Shown in pieces: positions 15,271-24,649 of a stretch of DNA of 64,000 nucleotides. The position numbers and the translations under genes were made by a program. Positions within the stretch are counted from its first letter, which is position 1, and the number at the start of each line of letters is the position of its first letter. This stretch comes from Streptomyces antibioticus (GTDB taxonomy: Bacteria; Actinomycetota; Actinomycetes; Streptomycetales; Streptomycetaceae), in contig NZ_CM007717.1 of NCBI RefSeq assembly GCF_002019855.1, positions 1,093,572 to 1,157,571 on the forward strand. Direction: 5' to 3'. Under the pieces are notes generated by a model. That model ran no database searches, had not been told where the DNA came from, and was given only the letters and a program-made list of their open reading frames with translations.

Positions 15271-16379
15271 AAGGCATCGCCGCCGCGATCGGCGCGCTCT
15301 GCCTCTCCCCCTTCCTGCTGGCCGGCACCGCTGTGTTCGCCGCAGCCGCGAGCGACTCCTCGGGCCAGGGCACCTCCTGCTTCACCAAGTCGGTCGACAC
15401 CGATGCCGTACGGCGCCAAGTCGCCTCGGTTCTCGGTGGATCCGGCGCCCAGAAGGTCCACGTCGATGGCCTTGACCTGCCGGACGAGCAGATACCTCAC
15501 GCCCGCACCATCGTCGCCACCGGCATCTCGCTCGAAGTACCCGAGCGCGGCCAGGTCGTGGCCCTGGCCACTGCCATTCAGGAAAGCCGCCTGCGCAACC
15601 TCGGCTACGGTGACCGCGACTCGCTGGGCTTGTTCCAGCAGCGGCCCAGCCAGGGGTGGGGCACTGCCGCCCAGGTCCGCGACCCCGTCTACGCCAGCAC
15701 GAAGTTCTACCAGGGCCTGCTGAAGGTCCCCGGCTGGCAGCAGATGACGATCACGCAGGCCGCGCAGGCCGTCCAGCTGAGCGGCTTTCCCGACGCGTAC
15801 GCCCAGTGGGAGCCTCTCGCCCGCGCGCTGCAGCAGGCCATCGCCCCGACGCTGAAGGATTCCCGGCCGCCCGCCGAAGGCCAGACCCCAGGACTCCCGG
15901 CCACAGACCCGTGCGCCCCGGGCGACGACGGCAGCGGCTCCGGACCGATCCCCGAAGGGGCCGTCCCCAAGGGGTATTCGATCCCCGCCGACGCCGATCC
16001 CCGCGCCAAGACGGCCATCACGTGGGCCATGAACCAGCTCGGCACCCTCTACCAGTGGGGCGGCTCCTGCCTCGCGCCCCACGGCCCGGACCCCATGGGC
16101 CGGTGCGACTGCAGCTCGCTGACCCAGCAGGCGTACAAGAAGGCCGGGATCACCCTGACCCGGACCACGTACACCCAGGTCAAGGAAGGCAACGCCGTCC
16201 CGCTGAACCAACTTCGCCCCGGCGACCTGGTGTTCAGCCGCGGCACCCCCGCCGTCCCCGAGCACGTCGGCATCTACGCCGGCCATGGCTACGTCATCGA
16301 GGCCCCGCGCACCACAAAGCCGGTCCGCTTCAGCACCCTCGCGGATTACGCCGCCCACAGCGCGCGCCGTCTCCCGTGA
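15267..16379 (+). CDS. Transfer-system murein hydrolase (lytic transglycosylase-like plus NlpC/P60)
   Basis: 370 aa, GTG start (GGAGG 10 nt upstream, overlapping the leader stop). Residues 1-28 are a signal or membrane anchor. Residues 95-180 look like a lysozyme-type domain (ATAIQESRLRNLGYGDRDS, LGLFQQRPSQGWG) with the catalytic-type Glu in QES. Residues 245-370 are NlpC/P60: Cys in GRCDCSSLTQQAY (about 282) and His in PEHVGIYAGHG (about 331). Such two-domain hydrolases open a local hole in peptidoglycan for type IV secretion systems in Gram-positives (VirB1-like). It is the first gene of the transfer operon. Confidence 0.88.
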   Translation: MKGIAAAIGALCLSPFLLAGTAVFAAAASDSSGQGTSCFTKSVDTDAVRRQVASVLGGSGAQKVHVDGLDLPDEQIPHARTIVATGISLEVPERGQVVALATAIQESRLRNLGYGDRDSLGLFQQRPSQGWGTAAQVRDPVYASTKFYQGLLKVPGWQQMTITQAAQAVQLSGFPDAYAQWEPLARALQQAIAPTLKDSRPPAEGQTPGLPATDPCAPGDDGSGSGPIPEGAVPKGYSIPADADPRAKTAITWAMNQLGTLYQWGGSCLAPHGPDPMGRCDCSSLTQQAYKKAGITLTRTTYTQVKEGNAVPLNQLRPGDLVFSRGTPAVPEHVGIYAGHGYVIEAPRTTKPVRFSTLADYAAHSARRLP

Positions 16380-16521
16380 CACCGGTCCGCCCGGCCGGCC
16401 CTTGAGGCACCGGGCGGACCGGACCACCTTCGCGCCGCAGAGCGCCCCTTCCCCCTCCCCCCTTTCTTCCTGTTCCCCGGCAGGGCCCGTCGTGTCCTGC
16501 GCATGCAAGGAGCGCACCCCC

Positions 16522-16851
16522 ATCTCCCCCGCCAACCTCACCCCACCCCTGTCCGAACGCCTCACCCTGCTTGCCTACGATCCGGGGGTCTCGCCCAAGG
16601 GCGGCGGCCTGCCCGGCCTCGAAGTCCTGCGCACCGTCGTCAACTCGATCAACCTCTTCGGCATCGTCGCAGTGGTCGGCGCGCTCGCCGTCAGCCTCGG
16701 CGTGTGGGCCTGGGGCCACCACTCCGGCGGCCACCAGGCCGAAGCCAACGGCAAGAAGGGCGCCGTGGTATCCGCAGCCGCCGCCCTCGGCCTGGGCGCG
16801 GCCAACGGCATCGTCGCGTTCTTCAGCGCCCTCGGCTCGCAGGTCCACTGA
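16522..16851 (+). CDS. DUF6112-like small membrane protein of the transfer apparatus
   Basis: The conserved body is unmistakable: LLAYDPGVSPKGGGLPGLEV, then two membrane segments (INLFGIVAVVGALAVSLGVWAWG and AVVSAAAALGLGAANGIVAFFSAL) separated by a HHSGGHQAEANGKKG loop. The size and two-span layout recall VirB2-like pilins and similar small T4SS proteins. The best SD (AAGGAG, 9-nt spacer) precedes an ATC at 16522, which lies where homologs start; the only canonical in-frame start is GTG at 16492 (119 aa), behind a weak SD. The stop overlaps the next ATG as TGATG. Confidence 0.75.
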   Translation: MSPANLTPPLSERLTLLAYDPGVSPKGGGLPGLEVLRTVVNSINLFGIVAVVGALAVSLGVWAWGHHSGGHQAEANGKKGAVVSAAAALGLGAANGIVAFFSALGSQVH

Positions 16852-17531
16852 TGAGGAAACGTTCCCTCGACGCTCTCGGCCTCGGCTGGCAGCCGCCCCG
16901 GCGCGTCATGCTCGCCGCCGGCGTCCTGGCCGCGCTGCTCGTGCTGGCCGGCGCCGCCGCCTGGTGGACAGGCCGCGGCCAGACCACCGACGCGTCCGCC
17001 CCGCACACCGGGACCTCGGCATCGCCGAAGAGCACCTCGGCCCCCGTGCCGAAGCCGCCCCCGGGAGGATCCAAGGTCGCTGGTCCGCCGCCGATCGCCG
17101 ACCCGCTGGCCTTCGCCCGGGCGAGCGCGGTGATGCTGTGGACCTTCGACGCTCGCACCACCAGCCGCGACGACCAGCTCGCCGGCATGCACACCTGGAT
17201 GACCAGCGAAACCGCATACGCGGACTGGGACTCCGTCCAGGCCCAGATTCCCGACCCCCTCCTGTGGTCCCGGCTCAAGGACAACGCCCAGCACGCCAGC
17301 GCCACCACCTCCGAGGCGCACTTCCCCTCTGCGTTCAAGCAGGCCCTGGCCGAGAACCCGCAGGCGATCACCGAGGCCTACATCTACGCCGTCACCGTCC
17401 GCGGCAAGACCCAACTCGCCTGGAACGGCGGCGGAGGCGGCGCCGAGGACCGCCAGATCACCCTCGCCGTCCAGTGCCGCCCCGGCAAGGACTGCCGCCT
17501 GGTCGCCGTAGCCCCACGCGTCGCCCCGTAG
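16851..17531 (+). CDS. Single-span membrane protein, VirB8-like candidate
   Basis: 226 aa, ATG overlapping the previous stop. A short basic cytoplasmic N-terminus, one span (about residues 19-39, VMLAAGVLAALLVLAGAAAWW), a Pro/Ser/Thr linker, and an extracytoplasmic domain of about 140 residues (ADPLAFARASAVMLWTFDARTTSRDDQLAG ... ITEAYIYAVTV). This topology and gene position fit the VirB8/TcpC scaffold class of Gram-positive type IV systems, whose outer domain is NTF2-like. The assignment rests on topology and context, not on a motif. Confidence 0.65.
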   Translation: MRKRSLDALGLGWQPPRRVMLAAGVLAALLVLAGAAAWWTGRGQTTDASAPHTGTSASPKSTSAPVPKPPPGGSKVAGPPPIADPLAFARASAVMLWTFDARTTSRDDQLAGMHTWMTSETAYADWDSVQAQIPDPLLWSRLKDNAQHASATTSEAHFPSAFKQALAENPQAITEAYIYAVTVRGKTQLAWNGGGGGAEDRQITLAVQCRPGKDCRLVAVAPRVAP

Positions 17532-17561
17532 CCCTTCCCCCCTCCCCGAAAGGACGCCCGC

Positions 17562-18884
17562 GTGGGCTTCTGTGACCTGCCCGTCGCCGGCAAACTCTGC
17601 ACGGTCGGCGACGTGATCGACTTCGCCTCCGACCCCGTCGGCGCCATCGGGGACTGGATGGCCAAGTCGGCCGGCGACCTCGCCGCCGCCGCGGCCGACC
17701 TCGCCGCGAAGGCCATCAACCGGACCACCGACATCGACCTCGGTGCCGGCTGGTTCCGCGACAACTACGAGACGATCCTGCCCATCGGCCTGCTCCTGCT
17801 GGTCGCGACGTTCTGCGCCCAACTCGTACGGGCGGCCATCAAACGCGACGGCCAGGCCCTGACCCAGGCCGTCACCGGCACAGCCTCCGGCGTGCTGTTC
17901 GCGTTCTGCGCCATCGCCTTCACCACAGTGGCCCTCGAAGTCGTCGACGCGCTGTCCGACGGGCTTTTCAAGGCATCGGGGACAGACATGTCCACGGCTG
18001 TGCGGCGCCTCGTCAAGATCTCCCAGATCGGAGCCATCGCGGGCATGGGCTGGCTCGTCGCCGTCGTCGCCGCCTGCGCGAGCGCGATCGGGATGTTCCT
18101 CTTCTGGGGCGTGATGATGGTCCGCAAGGTCGGCATCCTGATCTTGGTGACCCTCGCGGTCTTCGCGGGAGCCGGCGGCGGCTGGGAGGTCGCCCGCCGC
18201 TGGCGTCGCGGCTGGATCGAAGCCACCGCCACGCTCGTGGTGTCGAAGCTGCTGATGACGATCATCTTCGTGCTCGGCATCGCGGCCATGAGCAAGACCG
18301 AAGCCAAGGACGGCGTCGCCGCCCTCGCCGACATGGCGGCAGGCATGGTGATCATGCTCCTGGTGCTGCTCTGCCCGTACATGGTGTTCAAGTTCGTTCA
18401 CTGGGCGAGCGAAGGCACGGACGGCGAGTCGATTCACCGAGCCGGTGGCGCAGGCGCCCAGATGGCCCGCCAGCACGCCGAGAACGCCGGGCGCAAGGCC
18501 GCTTCCGCAGCAGCCACTGCGGGCACCGGCGGCGCGGCGGCCGGCGCCGGGGCCGCGGGCGGCACTCAGGCCGCAGGCGGCGGAGGCTTCCCCGGCGACA
18601 TCGCCGCCAATCCCACCGGCGGAATGAGCATGGACAAGGGCGACTCCGGCAGCGACAGCTCCGGAGGCGGCTTCCGCGACCTCATGGAGCAGTCCGGCAC
18701 CCCACAGACCCCCAACAGCACAGGTCAGGGCGCCGGTCAGGACAGCGGTCCGCCGAACTGGGGCGGCGGGGGCGGCCAGCAGGGCGAGTGGAGCAGCAGC
18801 GCTCCCTCCGATCCGATGCCTCCGGCCCACGGAGCCCCCTCCGCCGGTGACAGCACCCAGTCCGGCTCGCCGACCGGCCTGTAA
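17562..18884 (+). CDS. VirB6/TrbL-like polytopic membrane protein
   Basis: 440 aa, GTG start (GAAAGGA 7 nt upstream). A short N-terminal region with CDLPVAGKLC is followed by about six hydrophobic spans between residues 68 and 285 and then a 150-residue Gly/Ser/Ala-rich, disordered C-terminal tail. Multi-span proteins of this length with low-complexity tails are typical VirB6/TrbL components, which form the inner-membrane channel. It lies between the VirB8-like and SCO6880-like genes, as expected for an actinomycete transfer operon. Confidence 0.75.
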   Translation: MGFCDLPVAGKLCTVGDVIDFASDPVGAIGDWMAKSAGDLAAAAADLAAKAINRTTDIDLGAGWFRDNYETILPIGLLLLVATFCAQLVRAAIKRDGQALTQAVTGTASGVLFAFCAIAFTTVALEVVDALSDGLFKASGTDMSTAVRRLVKISQIGAIAGMGWLVAVVAACASAIGMFLFWGVMMVRKVGILILVTLAVFAGAGGGWEVARRWRRGWIEATATLVVSKLLMTIIFVLGIAAMSKTEAKDGVAALADMAAGMVIMLLVLLCPYMVFKFVHWASEGTDGESIHRAGGAGAQMARQHAENAGRKAASAAATAGTGGAAAGAGAAGGTQAAGGGGFPGDIAANPTGGMSMDKGDSGSDSSGGGFRDLMEQSGTPQTPNSTGQGAGQDSGPPNWGGGGGQQGEWSSSAPSDPMPPAHGAPSAGDSTQSGSPTGL

Positions 18885-18965
18885 CCCCACCAGCCCCGCC
18901 CGGGGCAGGGCCCGCCCTCTTCACCGCGCGCCCTGCCCCGGCCCGACCCGACCCGGACCCGAACC

Positions 18966-20426
18966 TTGTCTTCCGAAGTTCTCCCCCTCACCGTCAAGTT
19001 CCCCCACCGGTCCCGGCGCGGCATCCTGCTGGGCCTCAGCCTCCCCCAGCTCGTTCTCGTCTCCTCTGCCCTCGCGCTCCTCCTGGTCACCGTGGTGACC
19101 TCCGGTCTGATGGGCGCCGTCGTCCTGGCCCCCCTGTGGATCACCACCGCCGTCCTGGTCGGAGTCCGGCGGGAGGGCCGGTCCCTGATCGACTGGGCGC
19201 CGCTCGTCGCCCGGTACGCCCAACGCCGCCGGAGTGGGCAGACGGTGTGGCGGGCCCGGCCAGTCTCCCGGCCCCAGGTCGAAGGGCTGCTCCACCTGCC
19301 CGGAACGACCGCGTCGCTCCGGGTGGCCACCTCCGCATCCGGCGCCGCCGCCGTCCACGACCCCCACCGGCAGACCCTGACCGCCGTCGCCAAGGTCAGC
19401 TCCCGCGCCTTCGCCCTGCTCGATCCCGCCACCCAGAACAGCAACGTGTCCGCATGGGGCCGGGCGCTCGCGGGCATCGCCCGCACCGGGCACGTCGCCA
19501 CCGTCCAGGTCATGGAGCGCACCGTCCCAGACTCCGGCGACAGCCTCGCCCGGCACTGGGCCGAGCACGGCAACCCCCAGGCCCCCGTCGCCGGACAGAT
19601 CTACTCCGCGCTCGTCGAATCCGCCGGGCCCGCCGCCGCCCCGCACGAGGCGTACCTCGCCATCGCCCTGGACCTCAAAGCCGCCAAGCGCCTGGTCAGT
19701 CAGGCCGGCGGCGGGCTCGACGGTGCCTTCACCGTCATGGCGCAAACCACCGCGTCCGTCGCCCAGGCCGCCCGCACCGCCGGCCTCACCGTCACCGGAT
19801 GGCTGGGCCCACGGGAGATCGCAGCCGTGCTGCGCACCGCCTACGACCCCGCCTCCACCGCCCGCCTCCAGCAGTGGTCCTCCACCGGCCGCGCCGAGGC
19901 CGACCCGGCCGCCGCCGGCCCCGTCGCCCAGGTCGAGGAAACCGACCGGGTGATCACCGACTCCGCCCGGCACACCACTTACTGGGTCGAGAACTGGCCC
20001 CGGACCGAAACCCACGCCGGATTCCTGCACAACATCATGTTCAGCACCGGTGTGCGGCGCACCTTCTCCCTCATCTACGCCCCCCAGGGGATCGACTCCG
20101 CCCTGCGCGACGTCCAGCGCCGCAAGGCCGCGATCATCGCGGACGCCTCTGAGCGCCGCCGCCGCGGCCAGGTGGAGTCCGAGGCGGACAACGTCGAGTA
20201 CGCGGACGTCAAGACCCGCGAGAAGCAGCTGATCTCCGGCCATGCGGACGTCGCACTGACCGGGCTACTCACCGTCTCCGCCGACACCGACGCCCACTTG
20301 GATGCCGCCTGCGCGCAGATCGAAACGGCTGCCGCCGGCGCCCAGGTCGACCTGCGGCGCTTGATCTACCAGCAGACGGACGCCTTCACCGCCGGCGCTC
20401 TCCCGCTGGCCCGCAACACCCTCTAA
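18966..20426 (+). CDS. SCO6880-family transfer protein
   Basis: 486 aa, TTG start with no convincing SD. The N-terminus (EVLPLTVKFPHRSRRGILLGLSLPQL) leads into two close membrane spans (residues 20-68), then a cytoplasmic domain with SRPQVEGLLHLPG, TGHVATVQVMERTVPDSG and WPRTETHAGFLHNIMF. This pattern is characteristic of SCO6880-like proteins, which accompany VirB4-like ATPases in Streptomyces conjugation clusters and are compared with PrgI/VirB3 plus the VirB4 N-terminal domain. It probably docks the ATPase at 20965 to the membrane. Confidence 0.78.
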   Translation: MSSEVLPLTVKFPHRSRRGILLGLSLPQLVLVSSALALLLVTVVTSGLMGAVVLAPLWITTAVLVGVRREGRSLIDWAPLVARYAQRRRSGQTVWRARPVSRPQVEGLLHLPGTTASLRVATSASGAAAVHDPHRQTLTAVAKVSSRAFALLDPATQNSNVSAWGRALAGIARTGHVATVQVMERTVPDSGDSLARHWAEHGNPQAPVAGQIYSALVESAGPAAAPHEAYLAIALDLKAAKRLVSQAGGGLDGAFTVMAQTTASVAQAARTAGLTVTGWLGPREIAAVLRTAYDPASTARLQQWSSTGRAEADPAAAGPVAQVEETDRVITDSARHTTYWVENWPRTETHAGFLHNIMFSTGVRRTFSLIYAPQGIDSALRDVQRRKAAIIADASERRRRGQVESEADNVEYADVKTREKQLISGHADVALTGLLTVSADTDAHLDAACAQIETAAAGAQVDLRRLIYQQTDAFTAGALPLARNTL

Positions 20427-20470
20427 CCCGCCCGCCCGCCATCTTGGCGCCCATCCCCCGCGAGAAGCCC

Positions 20471-20932
20471 TTGTCACCTGACGACCGCAGCGACGCCCTC
20501 CCCACGAGCGACGCCCACCCGTATCTGCGGGCGGCCACCGCCGGCCTGCGCCACCACACGCGCACCCTCACCGCACAGACGTCCGCCGGCGAGAGCGCCC
20601 GGCCCGCCGACCGGCCTCACCTCGACAGCCTGCACGCCCACCTCACCGCCCTGCACCGGCTGCTGGACCAGATCGCTGAACGCACCCGGCCCGAACGCCT
20701 CGCCTCCGGGCGGCACCTGGCCACCGCCCACGCCCGTCTGTGGCAGGCAGCCGACGCCGTCCACGCGGCGTTCCACCTGCTGCCCGCCGCAGCCCCCGGC
20801 GGCAGCGACTGCCACCCCGAGCGGCTCCCGGAAGGCCCGCCCGTGCTGACCATCTGCCAGCGCCACCTGGCCGCCTCCCACGCCATACGGCGCAAGACCA
20901 CGGCCGCCGACCTCGCCGCCCCGGCGTCCTGA
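20471..20932 (+). CDS. Hypothetical helical protein, 153 aa
   Basis: I take the TTG at 20471 (GAGAAG just upstream) rather than a TTG at 20444 that lacks an SD. The product is helical (YLRAATAGLRHHTRTLTAQ; LHAHLTALHRLLDQIAERTRP; ATAHARLWQAADAVHAAFHLL) without export or membrane signals. It lies between the SCO6880-like and VirB4-like genes, so it may be an accessory cytoplasmic component. No family recognised. Confidence 0.6.
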   Translation: MSPDDRSDALPTSDAHPYLRAATAGLRHHTRTLTAQTSAGESARPADRPHLDSLHAHLTALHRLLDQIAERTRPERLASGRHLATAHARLWQAADAVHAAFHLLPAAAPGGSDCHPERLPEGPPVLTICQRHLAASHAIRRKTTAADLAAPAS

Positions 20933-20964
20933 AACACCCCCGCCCCGGAATCGAGCGAGCACCG

Positions 20965-22455
20965 TTGTCCCACCGCCGCGCCAGCGCGACCCCCCTGTTC
21001 ACCCCGCACAACATCGACCGCGCCCAGCGCCGGGCCCTTCGCAAGCAGACGGCCCGCGCCGAAGCCCGCGCCCGCAGCGCCGCCGGCACCGACGCTCAAC
21101 AGCACCCCATCGAGGCCGCCTACCCCGATGCCGTGTACCCGCTCGCCGGGCGCCCCGGCCCCGCGTCCGCCCGCGGCAGCCGCCTCAAACTCCCCGCCCA
21201 CCGCATGACCACCGCCGTGGCCAGCGCCGCTTATCCCTTCCTCGCCGAAGGCGGGCTCGGCGCCGACGGCATCTATATCGGCCGCGACCTGCACGCGGAA
21301 GGCAGTTTCACCTTCGACCCGTTCAGCCTGTACGGAAAAGTGGAGGGGTTCACCAACCCGAACCTGTTGCTCGCGGGGGTGATCGGGCAGGGCAAGAGCG
21401 CCCTGGCCAAGAGCCTGGCCCTGCGGTCCGTCGCCTTCGGGTACCGGGTGTACGTCCCGTGCGACCCGAAAGGTGAATGGAGCGCGGTGGCCTCCGCCCT
21501 GGGCGGCACGTCCATTGCACTGGGGCCGGGGCTGCCCGGCAGGCTCAACCCGCTGGACGCGGCACCCCGGCCACAGTCCGTACCGGAGGCGGAGTGGGAA
21601 GGCGAGGTCCGCAAACGCCGTCTGCTGCTCCTCGGCTCCCTGGCCCGCACCGTCCTGGGCCGGGACCTGCTCCCCATGGAGCACACCGTCCTCGACGTCG
21701 CGCTCGACGCCGCCGCAGCCCGGGCAGCGGCCAGTGGCCGGCCCCCGCTGCTCGGCGACATCGCCCACGCCCTCGCCGACGGGCCCGGCCTCGACCTCGC
21801 CGGCGGTCTCCTGGCCGGACGGCTCGGGGAGGCCGCCCGCGACCTCGCCCACGCCATGCGCCGCCTGGTCTTCGGAGACCTGGCCGGAATGTTCGACGCA
21901 CCCTCCACCAGCGCCTTCAACCCGTACAGCCCGATGCTGTCCATCGACCTCTCCCGCCTCGGCGGCAGCGACGACACCGCCCTCGTCCTGGCCATGACGT
22001 GCGCCTCGGCCTGGATGGAAGCCGCACTCACCGACCCATACGGCGGCCGACGGTGGGTGATCTACGACGAGGCGTGGAGACTGATGAGGCATCCGGCCCT
22101 CCTGATGCGCATGCAGGCCCAGTGGAAGCTCTCCCGCGGCCTGGGCATCGCCAACGCCATGGTCATCCACCGGCTGTCCGACCTGCTGACCGCGGGCGAC
22201 GCCGGCAGCCAAAGCCGCGCACTGGCCGAGGGGTTGCTCGCCGACTGCAGCACCCGCGTGATCTACCGCCAGGAGACCGACCAGCTGCACGCCGCCGCCG
22301 GACTCCTCGGACTGACCAGCGTCGAAACCGCAGCGCTGTCCCACCTCAGCCGTGGCCGTGGCCTGTGGAAGGTGGCTGGCCGGAGCTTCGTGGTCCAGCA
22401 CCAGTTGCACCCCGCCGAGCTGCAGCTTTTCGACACAGACGCCCGCATGCACTGA
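20965..22455 (+). CDS. VirB4-like conjugation ATPase
   Basis: 496 aa from a TTG at 20965. A short basic N-terminal region precedes GIYIGRDLHAEGSFTFDPF. Walker A is GVIGQGKSALAK at residues 138-149; Walker B is RRWVIYDEAW at about 360-369, followed by MRMQAQWKLSRGLGIANAMVIHRLSDL, the VirB4 motif region. The length is shorter than full VirB4 (about 800 aa) because the N-terminal domain is missing; the SCO6880-like protein may supply it. It powers assembly and substrate transfer of the type IV system. Confidence 0.88.
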   Translation: MSHRRASATPLFTPHNIDRAQRRALRKQTARAEARARSAAGTDAQQHPIEAAYPDAVYPLAGRPGPASARGSRLKLPAHRMTTAVASAAYPFLAEGGLGADGIYIGRDLHAEGSFTFDPFSLYGKVEGFTNPNLLLAGVIGQGKSALAKSLALRSVAFGYRVYVPCDPKGEWSAVASALGGTSIALGPGLPGRLNPLDAAPRPQSVPEAEWEGEVRKRRLLLLGSLARTVLGRDLLPMEHTVLDVALDAAAARAAASGRPPLLGDIAHALADGPGLDLAGGLLAGRLGEAARDLAHAMRRLVFGDLAGMFDAPSTSAFNPYSPMLSIDLSRLGGSDDTALVLAMTCASAWMEAALTDPYGGRRWVIYDEAWRLMRHPALLMRMQAQWKLSRGLGIANAMVIHRLSDLLTAGDAGSQSRALAEGLLADCSTRVIYRQETDQLHAAAGLLGLTSVETAALSHLSRGRGLWKVAGRSFVVQHQLHPAELQLFDTDARMH

Positions 22456-22486
22456 CCGCAGAAACGTTCAACCAACCCGGGAACCC

Positions 22487-23269
22487 ATGTCTTCAGCACG
22501 CGCCGACCTGTCCCTGTTCGCCTCCGCGCTCGCCGCCCGTCTCCCCGGGCAGTGGACGAGCAACTACCGGCTGCACCTCACCTTCGAAGACCAGTGCGCC
22601 ACCATCGACCGTCTCTGGGACCGCGGTCACGTCGAGTACATCGTCAGCCAGTACGTCCTGGGTCACGAGGCCGTCCTCCACGGTCCGGACGGCCAGCACC
22701 TCTACGTCACCGACCGGCCTTTGCGGCCACGCCAGTTCGTCGTCGCTCCGCTGGGCCCCGACGTCGAGCCGCACCACTTCGTGGGCATCGAGGAACCCAA
22801 CGGGATCGCGGTCCCCAACGATCCCGTCCGGGCCGCGGCCCACATCGCGCGGCGGCTGCTGCCCCGCTACGAATCCGCCCGCGACGCGGTGCGCCGCAGC
22901 CTCGTCGACCGGCCCGAACCCCCGCACCGCAAGGCCCCGCCGCAGGTCGACCGAACCCTCACCCTGACCTGGTACGAGGACGGGGTGGTCGGGGCGCCGT
23001 ACAAGGACGTCCTGGAGGAAGCCAGGGAAGTGCTGTACGTCCACGGATTCCAGTACGTGCCCCACCAAGCCGCGTTCCTCCTCCCCGCCTCCTACGGCGA
23101 GGCCGACCGCGCCGTACGCATCCAGGCCGTCGCCCTCCGGCTCGCCGAGCACGGGATCGGCGTGAACCTGCGTCACGCCACGCCCACAGCCACGCTCCCG
23201 CCCCGCCCACCGGCCGTGGCCCGGCCTGTCCCCGCACTGCCCGCAGCCCCTGCCGCCCGCGCCCGCTGA
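22487..23269 (+). CDS. Plasmid-specific protein, domain order B-A
   Basis: 260 aa, ATG start. Residues 10-145 form what I call domain B (ALAARLPGQWTSNYRLHLTF ... GQHLYVTDRPLRPRQFVVAP ... IARRLLPRYESAR). Residues 160-235 form domain A (TLTWYEDGVVGAPYKD ... VLYVHGFQYVPHQAAFLL ... LAEHGIGVNL). Both recur in other genes here: 41468 has the same order, 24650 and 26728 have the reverse. No known fold or catalytic motif. It lies 31 nt after the VirB4-like gene, so a transfer-related role is possible. Confidence 0.7.
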   Translation: MSSARADLSLFASALAARLPGQWTSNYRLHLTFEDQCATIDRLWDRGHVEYIVSQYVLGHEAVLHGPDGQHLYVTDRPLRPRQFVVAPLGPDVEPHHFVGIEEPNGIAVPNDPVRAAAHIARRLLPRYESARDAVRRSLVDRPEPPHRKAPPQVDRTLTLTWYEDGVVGAPYKDVLEEAREVLYVHGFQYVPHQAAFLLPASYGEADRAVRIQAVALRLAEHGIGVNLRHATPTATLPPRPPAVARPVPALPAAPAARAR

Positions 23270-23292
23270 CCACCTGCACGAAGGAAACCGCA

Positions 23293-23871
23293 ATCAGCAC
23301 CCGCAGCTTCATCGCCCGCCCCACCGGTACCGGCTACGAGGGCATCTACTGCCATTACGACGGCTACCCCGACCATCAGCTCCCCCTCCTGCTCGGCGCC
23401 GCCCGCTACCGCTTCGGCAGTGACCTCGACGCCCTTCGCCGGCACCTCATCGATGGACCCCACGACTGGAAGCAGCTCGGCATGGACCTCCTGGACGGTG
23501 CGCCCGACAACGTCCGGGAGCGCCTCGACCCCCACGGCGACCGCGGCCCAAGCGCACCCTTCGACAACGTCTTCAACGTTGACGGCACCCCCGCGAAACC
23601 GATCCCGGTCACCGACGCCAACGCCGATGCCATGGGCCTGGAATGGGGCTACGTCCTGCACGACCACGGCATCGAGGTCATCGCCCTGACCTGGTACGAC
23701 ATCGGCCCCATCGTGCCCTGGGACACCGACCCCCTCTCCCGGATCTCCGGCACCCTCTCGCTATGGGACTCGAACCGGCCCGTACCCATCCAGGCTCCCG
23801 CCACCCCACTGAAGATCACCAAGCCGGTCGCCCCTGCACCAGCACCCGCCCGATCGCGGATCACCCGCTGA
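23293..23871 (+). CDS. Hypothetical protein with apparent ATC start, 193 codons
   Basis: The frame has no ATG, GTG or TTG before the conserved body. AAGGA at 23281-23285 stands 7 nt before ATC AGC ACC CGC, exactly where related actinomycete proteins (as I recall them) begin MSTR. The body contains YEGIYCHYDGYPDHQLPLLL, DLDALRRHLIDGPHDW and MGLEWGYVLHDHGIEVIAL. It therefore appears to initiate at ATC, as infC does at AUU in E. coli, or to be a start-codon mutant. Function unknown. Confidence 0.65.
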   Translation: MSTRSFIARPTGTGYEGIYCHYDGYPDHQLPLLLGAARYRFGSDLDALRRHLIDGPHDWKQLGMDLLDGAPDNVRERLDPHGDRGPSAPFDNVFNVDGTPAKPIPVTDANADAMGLEWGYVLHDHGIEVIALTWYDIGPIVPWDTDPLSRISGTLSLWDSNRPVPIQAPATPLKITKPVAPAPAPARSRITR

Positions 23872-23906
23872 ACGCCCCGCCCATAGGCCGCACTCCGGAG
23901 AAGTCT

Positions 23907-24647
23907 CTGTCCGCCCCGCAGATCACCGTCGTCATCGCCACCCAGCTCCGCCCCGAGCGCCTGCCCTACCTGCAGGAGATGCACGCCAGCCTCACCCGGC
24001 AGACCGTGCCCTGGGAGGCCATCCTCGTCCTCGACGGCGCCGACCCCGCCCTCGTACCTGCACCGATCACCGCCGACTCACGCATCCGTACCCTCGCCCT
24101 GCCCCGCCCGGTCGGCGCCGCCTGCGCCCGCAACCTCGGCCTGAACGAGGTACGCACCGAATTCGTGAACTGGGCCGACGACGATGACGTCTTCCCCGAC
24201 TGGAGCCTGGGCGTACGCCTGGAGACCTTCACCGACGAGCTCGGGTGGGTCGCCGGATACAGCGAGGACTGGCTGCCCGACGGCTCACGGCGCGTGTGGG
24301 AATGCCCGGCCCCGCCCGGCTACCACGCCGCCGGCGACGTGGTGACGTACTGGCCCCGGCCGCAGGACACCATCCCCGTCGGGCCGACGACCATCTTGGC
24401 CCGCACCCGCCTGGTCCGGGCGGCGGGCGGCATGGGCGGCCTCGTCCAGGGCGAGGACTACATGGCGGCCGTCGGCGTCACCGCACTGGCCCCCGGCGTG
24501 CTCCTCCCGCTACCCGTCTACCGGTACCGCAAGCACGACGGGCAGATGACCCGCGGCAAGCAGTACGAGGAGCTGGAGCTGGCCGCCCGCCGCCATGCCC
24601 ACGCGTTCGGACACGGCCTGCGCAACGCCATCACCAGCCGGGCGTGA
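23907..24647 (+). CDS. Family 2 glycosyltransferase (GT-A), apparent CTG start
   Basis: 246 aa. GGAGAAG lies 6 nt before CTG at 23907, and no canonical start precedes the first beta strand in this frame. The N-terminus (QITVVIATQLRPERLPYLQE) and VGAACARNLGLNE give the nucleotide-binding GT-A pattern, with a DxD-like cluster WADDDDVFPDW near residue 90 for metal and sugar-nucleotide binding. VQGEDYMAAVG resembles the later acidic motif of the family. It lies inside the transfer operon, so its target may be a surface or pilus component (inference). Confidence 0.78.
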   Translation: MSAPQITVVIATQLRPERLPYLQEMHASLTRQTVPWEAILVLDGADPALVPAPITADSRIRTLALPRPVGAACARNLGLNEVRTEFVNWADDDDVFPDWSLGVRLETFTDELGWVAGYSEDWLPDGSRRVWECPAPPGYHAAGDVVTYWPRPQDTIPVGPTTILARTRLVRAAGGMGGLVQGEDYMAAVGVTALAPGVLLPLPVYRYRKHDGQMTRGKQYEELELAARRHAHAFGHGLRNAITSRA

Positions 24648-24649
24648 GC

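Noticed and set aside
16575..18890. 771-codon minus-strand open frame under the transfer genes
   Set aside because: It lies wholly antisense to three well-supported genes with membrane segments and coupled starts; its translation is low-complexity.
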